From: Ruminococcus sp.
Lineage (GTDB): Bacteria; Bacillota; Clostridia; Oscillospirales; Ruminococcaceae
DNA length: 64,000 nucleotides
Direction: 5' to 3'
NCBI GenBank assembly: GCA_017543335.1
Contig: JAFYGE010000011.1
Location: forward strand, 62,001 to 126,000
The notes under the pieces are model-generated. The model worked only from the letters and a program-made list of their open reading frames with translations, had not been told where the DNA came from and searched no databases. Position numbers and translations under genes: made by a program. Below are positions 17,704 through 26,654 of this stretch, piece by piece. Every line of letters starts with the position of its first letter. The stretch's first letter is position 1.

Positions 17704-18705
17704 TTACTCCTTGTCGGAAGCTGAAATACGGGCAACGTAGCTCTCTATTTCTCCTGTAACATTAGTCTCTATGCACTTCTTTGCCTGTCTTACAGCATTA
17801 AAGAATGCTGTAGCGTCTGAACTTCCGTGAGCTTTTATTACCGGCTTTTTAACTCCGAGAAGAGCTGAGCCTCCGACTTCTTTATAGTCCATCTGCTTTC
17901 TGAAAGTCTTTATCTTGTTGAGCGAAAGCAGAGCTCCGAGCTTGCCGACTCCGGAATAGAGCCACTTTATCTTATTCGAGAAGAAGTGACCAAGTCCCTC
18001 ATAGAGTTTGAGGACTACATTTCCTGTAAAACCGTCAGTAACAATTACCTGTACTTCTCCTTCAGGGATGTCTCTTGCCTCGATATTTCCGACAAAGTTC
18101 ATACCAGACTCCTTCAGCAGCTTATAGGTCTCGATTTCAAGGTCTCTGCCCTTTGTATCCTCTGCACCGATGTTGAGAAGTCCGACTTTAGGGTTCTTTA
18201 CTCCCATTACCTTTTCCATGTATGCACAGCCCATTATTGCAAACTGCACCAGCATTTCAGGTCTGCACTCTGTATTTGCTCCTGCATCGACAAGGACAAA
18301 ACTTCCTTTATCTGCCGGCATCACCGGTGAAGGTGCAACACGCTTAATGCCTTTGATACGCTTGACGATGAAGGTCGCACCCATTACGAGAGCTCCGGTG
18401 CTTCCGGCAGAAACGAAAGCGTCGCCCTTGCCGTCAGCAAGAAGCTGAAGTCCGAGTCCCATTGATGAATTCTTGCCGGACTTTATAATTTCCTTCGGTT
18501 CTTCATGTATATCAAAAACATCATCTGTATGTGCTACTTTAATGCCTTTTAAGCTTATGCCGTTGTCTGCCGCACATTTTTTTATCTTATCAGAGCTTCC
18601 TGTCAGGATAATTTCAACACCAAGCTCCCGAACAGCTCTTGAACATCCCTTTATTACTTCAAGGGGAGCATTGTCCCCACCAAATGCATCAACAATGATC
18701 TTCAT
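17704..18705 (-). CDS. plsX: Phosphate acyltransferase PlsX
   Basis: 333 residues. Converts acyl-ACP to acyl phosphate, the first step of phospholipid synthesis in bacteria with PlsX/PlsY. The family start MKIIVDAFGGDNAPLEVIKG, SAGSTGALVMGATFIVKRI and VTDGFTGNVVLKLYEG are present. The ATG overlaps the trmFO stop by 17 bases in another frame. A fapR/acpP neighbour, common elsewhere, is not seen. Confidence 0.96.
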   Translation of the reverse strand: MKIIVDAFGGDNAPLEVIKGCSRAVRELGVEIILTGSSDKIKKCAADNGISLKGIKVAHTDDVFDIHEEPKEIIKSGKNSSMGLGLQLLADGKGDAFVSAGSTGALVMGATFIVKRIKGIKRVAPSPVMPADKGSFVLVDAGANTECRPEMLVQFAIMGCAYMEKVMGVKNPKVGLLNIGAEDTKGRDLEIETYKLLKESGMNFVGNIEARDIPEGEVQVIVTDGFTGNVVLKLYEGLGHFFSNKIKWLYSGVGKLGALLSLNKIKTFRKQMDYKEVGGSALLGVKKPVIKAHGSSDATAFFNAVRQAKKCIETNVTGEIESYVARISASDKE

Positions 18706-20017
18706 ACCCTATCTTCTCCAATTCTGCTTTTAGCGAATTTACTGCTCTTTCAGCATATGCTTCGTATTTAGCTTTTTTATCTTTTATCCTTACTCCTATA
18801 TCAGGGAGTATTCCCATATTAGCTCCCATAGGCTGAAATTTTCCGCTGTTGAACGGATCACTTATGTAAGCCGAAAGAGCTCCGGTCATAGTATCCATCG
18901 GGAGAACAAGAGGTTCGAGCCCCTTTATCTTCCTTGCCGCAGCTATACCTGCGATGAGTCCGCTTGCTGCCGACTCCATATAGCCCTCAACACCTGTCAT
19001 CTGACCTGCAAAGCTTATCTCAGGACGTGTTCTCATAGAGAAATCAGCATTGAGAAGCTGAGGACTGTTTATAAATGTATTTCTATGCATTACTCCGAAC
19101 CGCATAAACTCGGCATTTTCAAGTCCCGGTATCATGGAGAACACTCTCTTCTGCTCGCCAAATTTGAGATTAGTCTGAAATCCTACAAGATTGAACAGCG
19201 TACCCTCATGGTTCTCACGGCGAAGCTGAACTACTGCATACGGTCTTCTGCCGGTTTTCGGGTCATCTATACCTACAGGCTTCATCGGACCGAAACGCAT
19301 TGTGTCCACTCCACGTCTTGCGAGCTCCTCAATAGGCATACAGCCCTCGTATACACTGAAAGGATGTGTCTCAAAGTCCTTTAGCTGAACCTTTTCCGCA
19401 GAGATAAGCTCCTGATAAAAAGCAAGATACTCCTCCTTGTCCATAGGACAATTCACGTAATCAGCCTCACCACGGTCATATCTTGAAGCAAAGAACACCT
19501 TGTCCTTATCAAGACTTTCATATGTCACGATAGGAGCTGCTGCGTCATAGAAGCTCAGTCCCTCGCCGCAAAGTTCCTTTATCGTATCAGCCATTGCTCC
19601 GGAAGTCAGAGGACCTGTTGCGATTATAGTTCTTCCCTCCGGAAGAGCTGTGACCTCCTCTGCGATTATTTCGATGAGAGGATGTGACTTTATCTTCTCA
19701 GTGACCGCATCTGAAAACTTCTCACGGTCTACCGCAAGAGCTCCGCCTGCTTCGACTGAATTTTCCTTCGCACACGGAACTGTAAGCGAACCAAGAAGTT
19801 CCATTTCATATTTAAGGAGTCCGGCAGCTGAACCAAGTCTTGCAGCTTTAAGCGAATTTGAGCATACAAGCTCCGCAAAGCCGCTGTACTTATGTGCAGG
19901 AGTATACTTCTCAGGCTTCATCTCGTAAAGCTTTACATTGATACCATTCTGTGCAAGTATCCATGCGGCTTCACAGCCTGCAAGTCCGGCTCCGATAACA
20001 TTAACTGTACCGATCAT
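18689..20017 (-). CDS. trmFO: tRNA (uracil-5-)-methyltransferase TrmFO
   Basis: 442 residues from MIGTVNVIGAGLAGCEAAW, the FAD-binding start of the folate-dependent enzyme that makes m5U54 in tRNA. Other family segments are VCSNSLKAARLGSAAGLLKYEM, NCPMDKEEYLAFYQEL and GVEGYMESAASGLIAG. Its ATG shares four bases (ATGA) with the topA stop. A 33-codon in-frame extension lies inside topA's last zinc ribbon and is rejected. Pairing with topA is common in Firmicutes. Confidence 0.96.
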   Translation of the reverse strand: MIGTVNVIGAGLAGCEAAWILAQNGINVKLYEMKPEKYTPAHKYSGFAELVCSNSLKAARLGSAAGLLKYEMELLGSLTVPCAKENSVEAGGALAVDREKFSDAVTEKIKSHPLIEIIAEEVTALPEGRTIIATGPLTSGAMADTIKELCGEGLSFYDAAAPIVTYESLDKDKVFFASRYDRGEADYVNCPMDKEEYLAFYQELISAEKVQLKDFETHPFSVYEGCMPIEELARRGVDTMRFGPMKPVGIDDPKTGRRPYAVVQLRRENHEGTLFNLVGFQTNLKFGEQKRVFSMIPGLENAEFMRFGVMHRNTFINSPQLLNADFSMRTRPEISFAGQMTGVEGYMESAASGLIAGIAAARKIKGLEPLVLPMDTMTGALSAYISDPFNSGKFQPMGANMGILPDIGVRIKDKKAKYEAYAERAVNSLKAELEKIGYEDHC

Positions 20018-22095
20018 TTTTTCAGCTCTCTTTCGTATCCGCATCCTTCGTTCTCGCAAACGAGTTTTCCGGACTTTCCGCCCTTTATGAAGAGATGCTT
20101 TCCGCAGGTCGGACATACCTCATTTGAAGGAACGTTCCATGTCATGAATGTGCATTCCGGATAGCCCTCGCAGCCATAGAAGCTTCTGCCCTTCTTTGAC
20201 TTTTTCAGCAGCATCTTTTTGCCGCATCTCGGACAGCTTCCCTCAGCCTCTGTGACTATCTTCTTAGTGTTCCTGCACTCAGGGAATCCCGGACAAGCAA
20301 GGAATTTTCCGTACTTGCTGTACTTTATTACCATATTTCTTCCGCACTGTTCACAGACTATATCAGTCTCCTCATCAGGTACTTTTACACGCTTTCCCTC
20401 CATAGCTTCCTCAGCTTTTTTCAGCGTCTTTGAGAAATCGTCATAGAACTCGTGAAGAGTGCTCACCCAGTTCTTATTGCCGTGCTCGACTTCATTGAGG
20501 TCATTTTCCATACCTGCTGTGAACTTCGCATCAACTATCTTTTTGAAGTGCTCCTTCATAAGTTCGGTTATAACTTCACCAAGATTAGTCGGTTTGAGAG
20601 CTTTTCCCTCATGCTCGACATATCTTCTTGCGGTTATTGTGGTTATGGTAGGAGCATAGGTACTTGGTCTGCCTATGCCATTTTCTTCAAGAGCCTTGAT
20701 AAGTGAAGCTTCCGTATATCTCGGAGGCGGCTGTGTGAAATGCTGATTTCCTGTTATGGATTTCAGTTTAAGCTTATCTTCAACTTTCAGCTCAGGGAGC
20801 ATCTTCTTGCTGCTCTCCTCGTTGTCTGTAGACTCAACATAAAGCACCATAAATCCGTCAAACTTTACTGAATATCCGGAAGCTCTGAAAGTACATCCGT
20901 TAGCTTCTATATCAGCCGAAACCGTGTCAAGGAGTGCATTAGCCATCTGGCTTGCGATGAATCTCTCCCATATGAGCTTATAGAGCTTGAACTGGTCATT
21001 TGAAAGACTTGATTTTACTCTTGCCGGAGTAAGCTCAGGAGTTGACGGACGAATTGCTTCGTGAGCGTCCTGTGCGTTATTTTTTGATTTGAAGTATCTC
21101 GGCTCAGCCGGCAGGTAGTCCTTGCCGTATACAACTCCGATATACTCAGCAGCCGCAGCTCTTGCTTCCTCTGATATTCTCAGGCTATCGGTTCTCATAT
21201 ATGTGATAAGTCCGACAGCACCTACTCCCTCGACATCGATACCTTCATAAAGCTCCTGTGCAGCTTTCATTGTACGCTTTGCAGTGAATCCGAGCTTTCT
21301 TGAAGCCTCCTGCTGGAGTGTTGATGTTATGAACGGCGGTGCAGGCTGTTTCTTGGTTACTCTCTTTTTTACAGAAGCTACTGTATATTCAGCACCTTCA
21401 AGTCTTGCGAGCAGACCGTCAGCCTCTGCCTGTCCGGGGATTTCAAGCTTCTTTCCGTCAACAGCAACAAGTGCCGCATCGATTATTTTTCTTGAACCCG
21501 GAGCTGTGAATTTTGCATCTATAGACCAGTACTCCTTAGGGACAAAAGCTCTTATCTCATTTTCCCTGTCAACAACGAGTCTTACCGCTACAGACTGAAC
21601 TCGTCCGGCAGAAAGACCTCTTTTTACCTTTTTCCATAGGAATGGACTCAGCTCATATCCCACAAGTCGGTCAAGGATCCTTCGTGCCTGCTGAGCATTT
21701 ACAAGATCCACATCTATCTTATGAGGATTATTCATACCGTTTTTAACACCGGTCTTGGTGATCTCATTGAATGCAACACGGTTATTTGCGTTCATATCGA
21801 GTTTAAGCATCTGTGCTATATGCCATGATATAGCCTCACCCTCACGGTCAGGGTCGGTAGCGAGATAAACTTTATCGCATTTCTTAGCACGTTTTTTAAG
21901 CTCCTTGATAACATCTTCCTTGCCCTTCATATCGGTATACTGCGGCTCGAAATCATGTTCCTTGTCGACACCCATTTTTGACTTGGGAAGGTCTCTTACG
22001 TGTCCCATTGATGCGATAACTTCGTACCCCGGCCCAAGATATTTCTGTATTGTTTTTGCCTTTGCAGGCGACTCAACTATTACTAAATCAGACAT
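20014..22095 (-). CDS. topA: DNA topoisomerase I (type IA)
   Basis: 693 residues. Relaxes negative supercoils through a 5'-phosphotyrosine link. The TOPRIM domain is at 1-115 (VIVESPAKAKTIQKYLG, DPDREGEAISWH); the active-site Tyr is in GLITYMRTDSLRIS. The C-terminus has three four-Cys zinc ribbons (CEQC...CPGFPEC, CPRC...CEGYPEC, CPTC...CENEGC). It follows dprA by 13 bases, as in many Firmicutes. Confidence 0.97.
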   Translation of the reverse strand: MSDLVIVESPAKAKTIQKYLGPGYEVIASMGHVRDLPKSKMGVDKEHDFEPQYTDMKGKEDVIKELKKRAKKCDKVYLATDPDREGEAISWHIAQMLKLDMNANNRVAFNEITKTGVKNGMNNPHKIDVDLVNAQQARRILDRLVGYELSPFLWKKVKRGLSAGRVQSVAVRLVVDRENEIRAFVPKEYWSIDAKFTAPGSRKIIDAALVAVDGKKLEIPGQAEADGLLARLEGAEYTVASVKKRVTKKQPAPPFITSTLQQEASRKLGFTAKRTMKAAQELYEGIDVEGVGAVGLITYMRTDSLRISEEARAAAAEYIGVVYGKDYLPAEPRYFKSKNNAQDAHEAIRPSTPELTPARVKSSLSNDQFKLYKLIWERFIASQMANALLDTVSADIEANGCTFRASGYSVKFDGFMVLYVESTDNEESSKKMLPELKVEDKLKLKSITGNQHFTQPPPRYTEASLIKALEENGIGRPSTYAPTITTITARRYVEHEGKALKPTNLGEVITELMKEHFKKIVDAKFTAGMENDLNEVEHGNKNWVSTLHEFYDDFSKTLKKAEEAMEGKRVKVPDEETDIVCEQCGRNMVIKYSKYGKFLACPGFPECRNTKKIVTEAEGSCPRCGKKMLLKKSKKGRSFYGCEGYPECTFMTWNVPSNEVCPTCGKHLFIKGGKSGKLVCENEGCGYERELKK

Positions 22096-22108
22096 CTATC
22101 CATCCCTC

Positions 22109-23374
22109 TTACGCTATTATTTCAAACATTTTTCCAGGAAGTGACCTTACAGCTCCGAGTATTTCAAGCTCAGTAAGCTCCGTCATAAGCTCAGACGGGT
22201 CAAGCTCCAGCTTTTCTGAAATAATATCAGCATGGACTGCTCCCTCTGATATTATATCGTATATACTTTGCTGTATTTCGGTCATTTCACTTCTTAGATC
22301 ATCATTTTTTATTGATATTTTTTCCTGAGCAGCTTCTTCTGTTACGCTCTCAGTTTTCTGTTTCTTTCTCGGCTTCACCTTTTTTACTATTGCTTTGAGC
22401 TCATCAAGTGTGATACTGTCGTCTTTTGGACGAATATCCTTTACTGCGAAACTGCTTATACCCTTATACTCCGTATCACGTATCTCAGTATCCACCGGAC
22501 CTCCTATTGCATAGTGATCCATAATATCCATAACGCTGTAAAGCGGAGCAGCACCGCTCCTTAACAGCTCTATATTTCCGGAGAAAGCATTGCTGAAAAT
22601 ATCAGCAGGCGGCAGACAAAATACCTCCCTGCCCTGCTCAGCGGCAAGGTCGGCGGTTATGAGTGAGCCACTTCTTACGGAAGCTTCAAAAACTATCGCA
22701 GCTCTGCCAAGTCCGGCGAGTATTCTGTTCCTCTTAGGAAAATTCTGTGACAGCGGCGGAGTTCCCGGAGGATACTCCGAAACGAAAACTCCTCCGTTTT
22801 CAAGTATCTTATCTCTGTATTTAAAATTAGGCTTAGGGTAATCAACGTCGACTCCGCAGCCCAAGACTGCCACTGTCGGACGCTCCTTATTAACAGCTGC
22901 CATATGTGCGGTTATATCTGTTCCGAGAGCAAATCCGCTCACTATAACATAACCGTTTTTAGCAAGGTCGCTGCAAACACGATATGCAGTTTCTATGCCA
23001 TAATCCGAAGCTTTTCTTGTACCTACAGCAGTTATAGTCCTCGTACCTATAAGGCAGGATATATTTCCTCTATAGTAGATTACTGCCGGCGGAGCATAAA
23101 TATTCCTGAGCTGCGGCGGATAATCGCTGCTGCTGTATCCTGCAAGCGAAACTCCTATCTTTTTGCACTGTGCGATATGCTCCTCAGCAGCAGATATGCT
23201 CAGCTTTCTGACAGCATCTTTTTCTTTAGCAGTAAGCGGAACACTGTCCGGCTCATCTTTAAGGGACGAAAATGCCTCAACAACATCTTCAAATAAACAT
23301 ACGACTTCCCATATCCTTGGATTTCCTATACCGAATACCATGGACATCCAGAGCCAGTATTTAGTTTCATCCAT
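22109..23374 (-). CDS. dprA: DNA processing protein DprA/Smf
   Basis: 421 residues. Loads RecA on incoming single-stranded DNA during transformation. The Rossmann-type DprA domain spans about 75-290, with AVGTRKASDYGIETA, IVSGFALGTDITAHMAA, LGCGVDVDYP and SGSLITADLAAEQGREVF. An N-terminal helical domain precedes it, and a lysine-rich linker leads to a C-terminal winged helix (about 355-421). No other competence gene is in the window. It lies 18 bases after the methyltransferase gene. Confidence 0.95.
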   Translation of the reverse strand: MDETKYWLWMSMVFGIGNPRIWEVVCLFEDVVEAFSSLKDEPDSVPLTAKEKDAVRKLSISAAEEHIAQCKKIGVSLAGYSSSDYPPQLRNIYAPPAVIYYRGNISCLIGTRTITAVGTRKASDYGIETAYRVCSDLAKNGYVIVSGFALGTDITAHMAAVNKERPTVAVLGCGVDVDYPKPNFKYRDKILENGGVFVSEYPPGTPPLSQNFPKRNRILAGLGRAAIVFEASVRSGSLITADLAAEQGREVFCLPPADIFSNAFSGNIELLRSGAAPLYSVMDIMDHYAIGGPVDTEIRDTEYKGISSFAVKDIRPKDDSITLDELKAIVKKVKPRKKQKTESVTEEAAQEKISIKNDDLRSEMTEIQQSIYDIISEGAVHADIISEKLELDPSELMTELTELEILGAVRSLPGKMFEIIA

Positions 23375-23392
23375 AGAAAAGTCCCCCTTTGT

Positions 23393-24181
23393 TTATTTTT
23401 TCAGTTCCCACATAAGTATGCCGGCTGCCATAGCGGCATTAAGCGAATTTATATTTCCCTGCATAGGTATGATGACCTTTCGGGTGCATCGTGAAGCTAT
23501 ATCATGCGGAAGCCCGTTTCCCTCGTTGCCTATGAAAACAGCCTGACTTCCGGAAAAACTGCATTCAGTTACCGGAACAGCATCCTTGTCGATGACTGCG
23601 GCTGAGGTAACTACATTCTTCTCATCAAGAGCGGAGAAAAGTTTGTCCGCATCGTTTTCAAGAGCTATTTTCATTCTGAATACCGAACCCATAGTCGAAC
23701 GTATGACTTTAGGGCTGTAAAGGTCGCAGCTTCCCGACATTATAACTCCGTCAATACCGAGAGCATCAGCAGTACGGATTATCATTCCCACGTTACCGGG
23801 ATCCTGAAGTCCGAAAAGGACTATATATCTTCCGTTATCCGAAAGGAGCGTACTTACTCCCCTGTCATGAGGGATACGGCATATTGCGAAAACTCCCTGA
23901 GTAGTATCGGTAGAAGCGATCTTATTTCCAAGCTCATTTGAAACGACAATTGTCCTTGTATCTCTCAAATCAGCCTGAAACAACTGCTCGCCGAATTTTT
24001 CTTCAGCTTTTTTTGTGAGTATAAGATGAGTTATACCGCTATCCTCTTTAAGTGCGTCCTCAACAATACGCAGTCCTTCCAATACGAATAAGCCGTACTG
24101 AAGTCTTTCCTTTTTCGAGGACGAGAGCTTCTGATACAGCTTGATAACAGGATTATCTTTTGAAGTAATGATATTTTCCAA
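23393..24181 (-). CDS. TrmH/SpoU-family RNA 2'-O-methyltransferase
   Basis: 262 residues from the TTG at 24181 (MENIITSKDNPVIKLYQKL). The GTG four codons earlier lies inside the GGAGGTG ribosome site, so it cannot be the start. The N-terminal substrate-binding domain (1-100) precedes the knotted SPOUT domain with motif 1 LQDPGNVGMIIRTADALG, motif 2 VFIGNEGNGLP and motif 3 IPMQGNINSLNAAMAAGI. The family methylates 23S rRNA or tRNA; the site cannot be told from sequence. It is the first gene of the long minus-strand operon and lies 61 bases after the rplT terminator. Confidence 0.92.
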   Translation of the reverse strand: MENIITSKDNPVIKLYQKLSSSKKERLQYGLFVLEGLRIVEDALKEDSGITHLILTKKAEEKFGEQLFQADLRDTRTIVVSNELGNKIASTDTTQGVFAICRIPHDRGVSTLLSDNGRYIVLFGLQDPGNVGMIIRTADALGIDGVIMSGSCDLYSPKVIRSTMGSVFRMKIALENDADKLFSALDEKNVVTSAAVIDKDAVPVTECSFSGSQAVFIGNEGNGLPHDIASRCTRKVIIPMQGNINSLNAAMAAGILMWELKK

Positions 24182-24241
24182 TAGTAAAAACACCTCCGTA
24201 TAAAAGGCGGCAGAAGGCGGAAACTTATCCGCCCTCTACAA

Positions 24242-24276
24242 GAAAACACGCTCTTTAAATAAAGGAGCGTGTTTTA
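24242..24276 (-). terminator. Terminator of the infC-rpmI-rplT operon
   Basis: Perfect inverted repeat AAAACACGCTC / GAGCGTGTTTT around an 11-base loop, with flanking A and T runs, 9 bases after the rplT stop. Confidence 0.9.
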
Positions 24277-24284
24277 TTAAGCAA

Positions 24285-24638
24285 TTAAAGAGCTGCCTTT
24301 GCCTTGTCAGCGATAGCTGTGAAACCAGCTGCATCGTTGATAGCGATCTCTGAGAGCATCTTTCTGTTAAGTGTGATGCCAGCCTTCTTGCAGCCGTTCA
24401 TGAATGTTGAATAATTCATGCCGTTGAGCTTAGCAGCAGCAGAGATTCTTGTGATCCAGATCTGTCTGAAAGTTCTCTTCTTCTGCTTTCTTCCGATGTA
24501 TGCATAGTTGCCGGACTTCATTACAGCCTGTTTAGCCATCTTGAAGTGTTTGCTCTTAGCTCCGAAATAGCCCTTAGCAAGCTTTAAAGTCTTATTTCTT
24601 CTCTTACGAGTCATCATTGCACCTTTAATACGTGCCAT
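24285..24638 (-). CDS. rplT: Ribosomal protein bL20
   Basis: 117 residues, normal length, starting [18 protein letters not shown] with the basic N-terminal tail that threads into 23S rRNA. It is essential for early 50S assembly and, in Firmicutes, represses its own operon by binding the infC leader. It is preceded by GGAGG and by a 75-base spacer holding GCGTTATAACGC. Confidence 0.98.
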   Translation of the reverse strand: MARIKGAMMTRKRRNKTLKLAKGYFGAKSKHFKMAKQAVMKSGNYAYIGRKQKKRTFRQIWITRISAAAKLNGMNYSTFMNGCKKAGITLNRKMLSEIAINDAAGFTAIADKAKAAL

Positions 24639-24713
24639 AGTCTTTTACCTCCAAAATTAAAATTACGGTTCTACCGGTCAATGCTCCTTATAATGCGTTA
24701 TAACGCTTACGAA

Positions 24714-24917
24714 TTAAAGATAAGGAACGAGCTTCTTGATTGTAGGAGCGTTTGTTACATCAGCTACACCAGCGTTACGAGCGATTCTCTTACGCTTTGT
24801 ATCCTTCTGAGTAAGTCTGTGTCTCTTATTTGTGTGCTGATACTTAACCTTACCGGTTCCTGTAACCTTAAAACGCTTCTTAGCGCCTGAATGAGTTTTT
24901 ACCTTAACCTTTGCCAT
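24714..24917 (-). CDS. rpmI: Ribosomal protein bL35
   Basis: 67 residues, [20 protein letters not shown], the standard bL35 start and length. Middle gene of the infC operon, 13 bases after infC. Confidence 0.98.
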   Translation of the reverse strand: MAKVKVKTHSGAKKRFKVTGTGKVKYQHTNKRHRLTQKDTKRKRIARNAGVADVTNAPTIKKLVPYL

Positions 24918-24930
24918 TATATGATCCTCC

Positions 24931-25449
24931 TTACTTAGCAGCCTTCGGGGAAACGAACATTACGATGCTGCGTCCCTCCATTTTAGCTGGCTTTTCCACA
25001 GTGCCGACTGAAGAAACTGCCTCCTTGAATCTGTCAAGCAGCTCGTTTCCAAGCTCAGGATGAGCAATTGCACGCTTACGGAATCTTACTGATACCTTAA
25101 GCTTATCTCCTCCCTGCAAAAACTTAACAGCCTGATTGACCTTTGTTTCAAAATCGTGGGTATCGATAGTGGAGAACATTCTGATCTCTTTGATCGAGAC
25201 AACTTTCTGATTTTTTCTTGCTTCCTTCTCACGCTTAGCCTGCTCAAAACAATACTTTCCATAGTCCATGATACGGCATACGGGTGGTGTTGCGTTCGGA
25301 GCTATCTTTACGAGATCGAGATCTTTTTCAAAGGCTATCTGCTGAGCCTCTTTGGCTGATAATACACCGAGCTTTGTTCCGTCAGCGTCGATTACGAGAA
25401 TTTCCTTATCTCTTATCTCTTCGTTGATCTGCAGTTCCTGTTTGCTAAT
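24931..25449 (-). CDS. infC: Translation initiation factor IF-3, likely AUU start
   Basis: 172 residues when started at the ATT at 25449 (ATT AGC AAA CAG GAA), nine bases after GGAGG. It reads (M)[15 protein letters not shown], matching the usual IF-3 N-terminus. The only conventional alternative, TTG at 25455, lies three bases from the GGAGG. AUU starts are established for infC of E. coli and known in bacilli, where IF-3 discriminates against its own rare start codon. Domain motifs include [17 protein letters not shown] and the C-terminal [17 protein letters not shown]. Longer in-frame upstream residues are leader RNA read as protein. Confidence 0.93.
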   Translation of the reverse strand: MSKQELQINEEIRDKEILVIDADGTKLGVLSAKEAQQIAFEKDLDLVKIAPNATPPVCRIMDYGKYCFEQAKREKEARKNQKVVSIKEIRMFSTIDTHDFETKVNQAVKFLQGGDKLKVSVRFRKRAIAHPELGNELLDRFKEAVSSVGTVEKPAKMEGRSIVMFVSPKAAK

Positions 25450-25608
25450 AGTCAAGCACCTCCAACTATAAAATAATAAAACAAAAATGAGTGCAGAAAT
25501 TATCCGCACTCACACAATACACTCGTAAAACTATATATCAGTTTCATTCACATATTGACCGTTTAAGCTCAGCCTGACGGTGAGAACGCATAGTTCTGCT
25601 TTGTTTTC
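25450..25608 (-). promoter_or_regulatory. Leader of infC operon, L20-type autoregulatory attenuator
   Basis: About 160 bases from predicted start to infC. The early part (GAACTATGCGTTCTCACCGTCAGG split over the 25570-25600 region) resembles the Firmicute L20 leader, which mimics the bL20 site on 23S rRNA. It ends in a terminator-like hairpin (GAGTGC at 25506-25511 with GCACTC at 25489-25494 on the minus strand) and a T-rich run just before the ribosome site. Expected action: bL20 binding favours termination. Family assignment is from memory of the leader class, not a search. Confidence 0.72.
25483..25512 (-). terminator. Attenuator hairpin before infC
   Basis: TGAGTGCgGA / TCtGCACTCA stem on the minus strand followed by TTTTTGTTTTATTATTTT, ending about 30 bases before the infC start; a terminator in front of the gene it would regulate. 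Confidence 0.75.
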
Positions 25609-25614
25609 TTAATT

Positions 25615-25643
25615 ATTATACAACTCCTTCCGCTATTTGTCAA
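25615..25643 (-). promoter_or_regulatory. Promoter of infC-rpmI-rplT
   Basis: Consensus TTGACA, 17 bases, TATAAT on the minus strand, about 165 bases before infC. Confidence 0.88.
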
Positions 25644-25675
25644 GCAGAAGATATATTTTTGTCATTTTTTACATT

Positions 25676-26293
25676 TTAGAGATCAAGCCAGCTCTTAATT
25701 TTGTCCCAAACAGCAAATCTGACCTGATATTTTTTTGGATGATACATTATATCAAGCTCCTCATCATCGAAGAATTCCTCTTCAGTCTCCTTATCGTCCT
25801 CAATTCCGCACACTGCAGGTATACAGAGCGGAGGGTACATCACGCACCACCAGTTATGTCCCTGGGCTGAACCTATACTCACTCTTAACGCCTTATAGTT
25901 ACCTGCCGGCATGGTGATATCTCCATAAACTCTCTCGTCGAAATCGACATTTGTTATTTCAGCTTTTACCTTGTCTTTGCAGCCGTAACGTCTGAGCACT
26001 GATTCTGATATTTGTTCTATCAGGTCAAGTTTTTCTCCTGCATTTTTTTCAGCTTCTTCAAGTGAATCAGCATCAGAAAAAATATAGTCACTTTTTCTAA
26101 GAAGCTCGTCACGGACTTTCATTTTCAGCCATTGATCCATTTCACTGTCGGAGTCAGCTAAAATATGGAGTCTGAGTACACTTTCCCTTAGCTCATCAAG
26201 TTTTCTGCCGTCCCTTATGGAAGCACAGACGTTTGAAATAAGTATTGTAAGTACAAGTCCGAATGTAAAAATAAATGCGGAGTATTTTTTCAT
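25676..26293 (-). CDS. spoIIR: Stage II sporulation protein R
   Basis: 205 residues from ATG at 26293 after GAGGTGA. A secreted signalling protein that in Bacillus is made in the forespore and triggers SpoIIGA to process pro-sigma-E. A signal-anchor (about 6-24) precedes the family motifs LRLHILADSDSEMDQ and MPAGNYKALRVSIG, AQGHNWWCVMYPPLC. Ruminococci are rarely seen to sporulate, so this may be a remnant or sign of cryptic sporulation. It stands alone between the infC promoter and an unusual structured intergenic region. Confidence 0.92.
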   Translation of the reverse strand: MKKYSAFIFTFGLVLTILISNVCASIRDGRKLDELRESVLRLHILADSDSEMDQWLKMKVRDELLRKSDYIFSDADSLEEAEKNAGEKLDLIEQISESVLRRYGCKDKVKAEITNVDFDERVYGDITMPAGNYKALRVSIGSAQGHNWWCVMYPPLCIPAVCGIEDDKETEEEFFDDEELDIMYHPKKYQVRFAVWDKIKSWLDL

Positions 26294-26356
26294 TTTCTTC
26301 ACCTCATGTCATATGATTGGAAGAAAACGGAAAATTATTCATCTTTTTGTATTTAA

Positions 26357-26465
26357 ATTATACCATAAAAACGAAGCGTTATGGTATAATCGCCCGATTG
26401 CAGGGAGCAGATCGCTGATCTGCATATCTGCAAGGGCATTAAAATGCCCTGCGTTCATTATACCA
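26357..26465. repeat. Nest of inverted repeats, possible structured RNA or palindromic element
   Basis: ATTATACCATAA (26357-26368) is perfectly complementary to TTATGGTATAAT (26379-26390), and a third copy ATTATACCA stands at 26457-26465, so the middle copy can pair with either neighbour. Between them lie GCAGATC/GATCTGC (26407-26423), GGGCATT/AATGCCC (26434-26449) and GCAGGG/CCCTGC (26400-26452). A minus-strand TTGCTG-17-TATAAT with TGG before the -10 (26457-26485) could transcribe the element toward spoIIR. It might be a small RNA, a spoIIR leader or a miniature mobile element; none is proven. Confidence 0.6.
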
Positions 26466-26485
26466 CATCCCGACATTTTCAGCAA
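26457..26485 (-). promoter_or_regulatory. Candidate extended -10 promoter reading into the palindromic element
   Basis: Minus strand TTGCTG, 17 bases, TATAAT, with TG one base before the -10 (TGGTATAAT). The transcript would begin near 26450 and cross the inverted repeats before spoIIR. Confidence 0.45.
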
Positions 26486-26602
26486 GTTTTTTTCGACTTG
26501 TTTTTACTGCAAATATCAAGTTATAAACGTTTTATATAGCAATATTGGTCAATGTATATCATATAGCAGCACTTTATGCAGATATACTGTGTTTTTTTCT
26601 TA

Positions 26603-26631
26603 TTCACATTCATTTATTTTTAATGTATATT
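26603..26631 (+). promoter_or_regulatory. Candidate promoter of the LRR gene
   Basis: TTCACA, 17 bases, TATATT, about 25 bases before the start codon of the LRR protein gene. Confidence 0.5.
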
Positions 26632-26654
26632 ATTATTGAAACGGAGGTATTAAA

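Larger units (their letters stand above)
26294..26602. other. Intergenic between spoIIR and LRR gene, with structured element
   Basis: About 360 bases separate two divergently transcribed genes. Beside the palindromic element (separate entry) and the promoter of the LRR gene, I see only AT-rich sequence and no credible reading frame. Confidence 0.5.
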
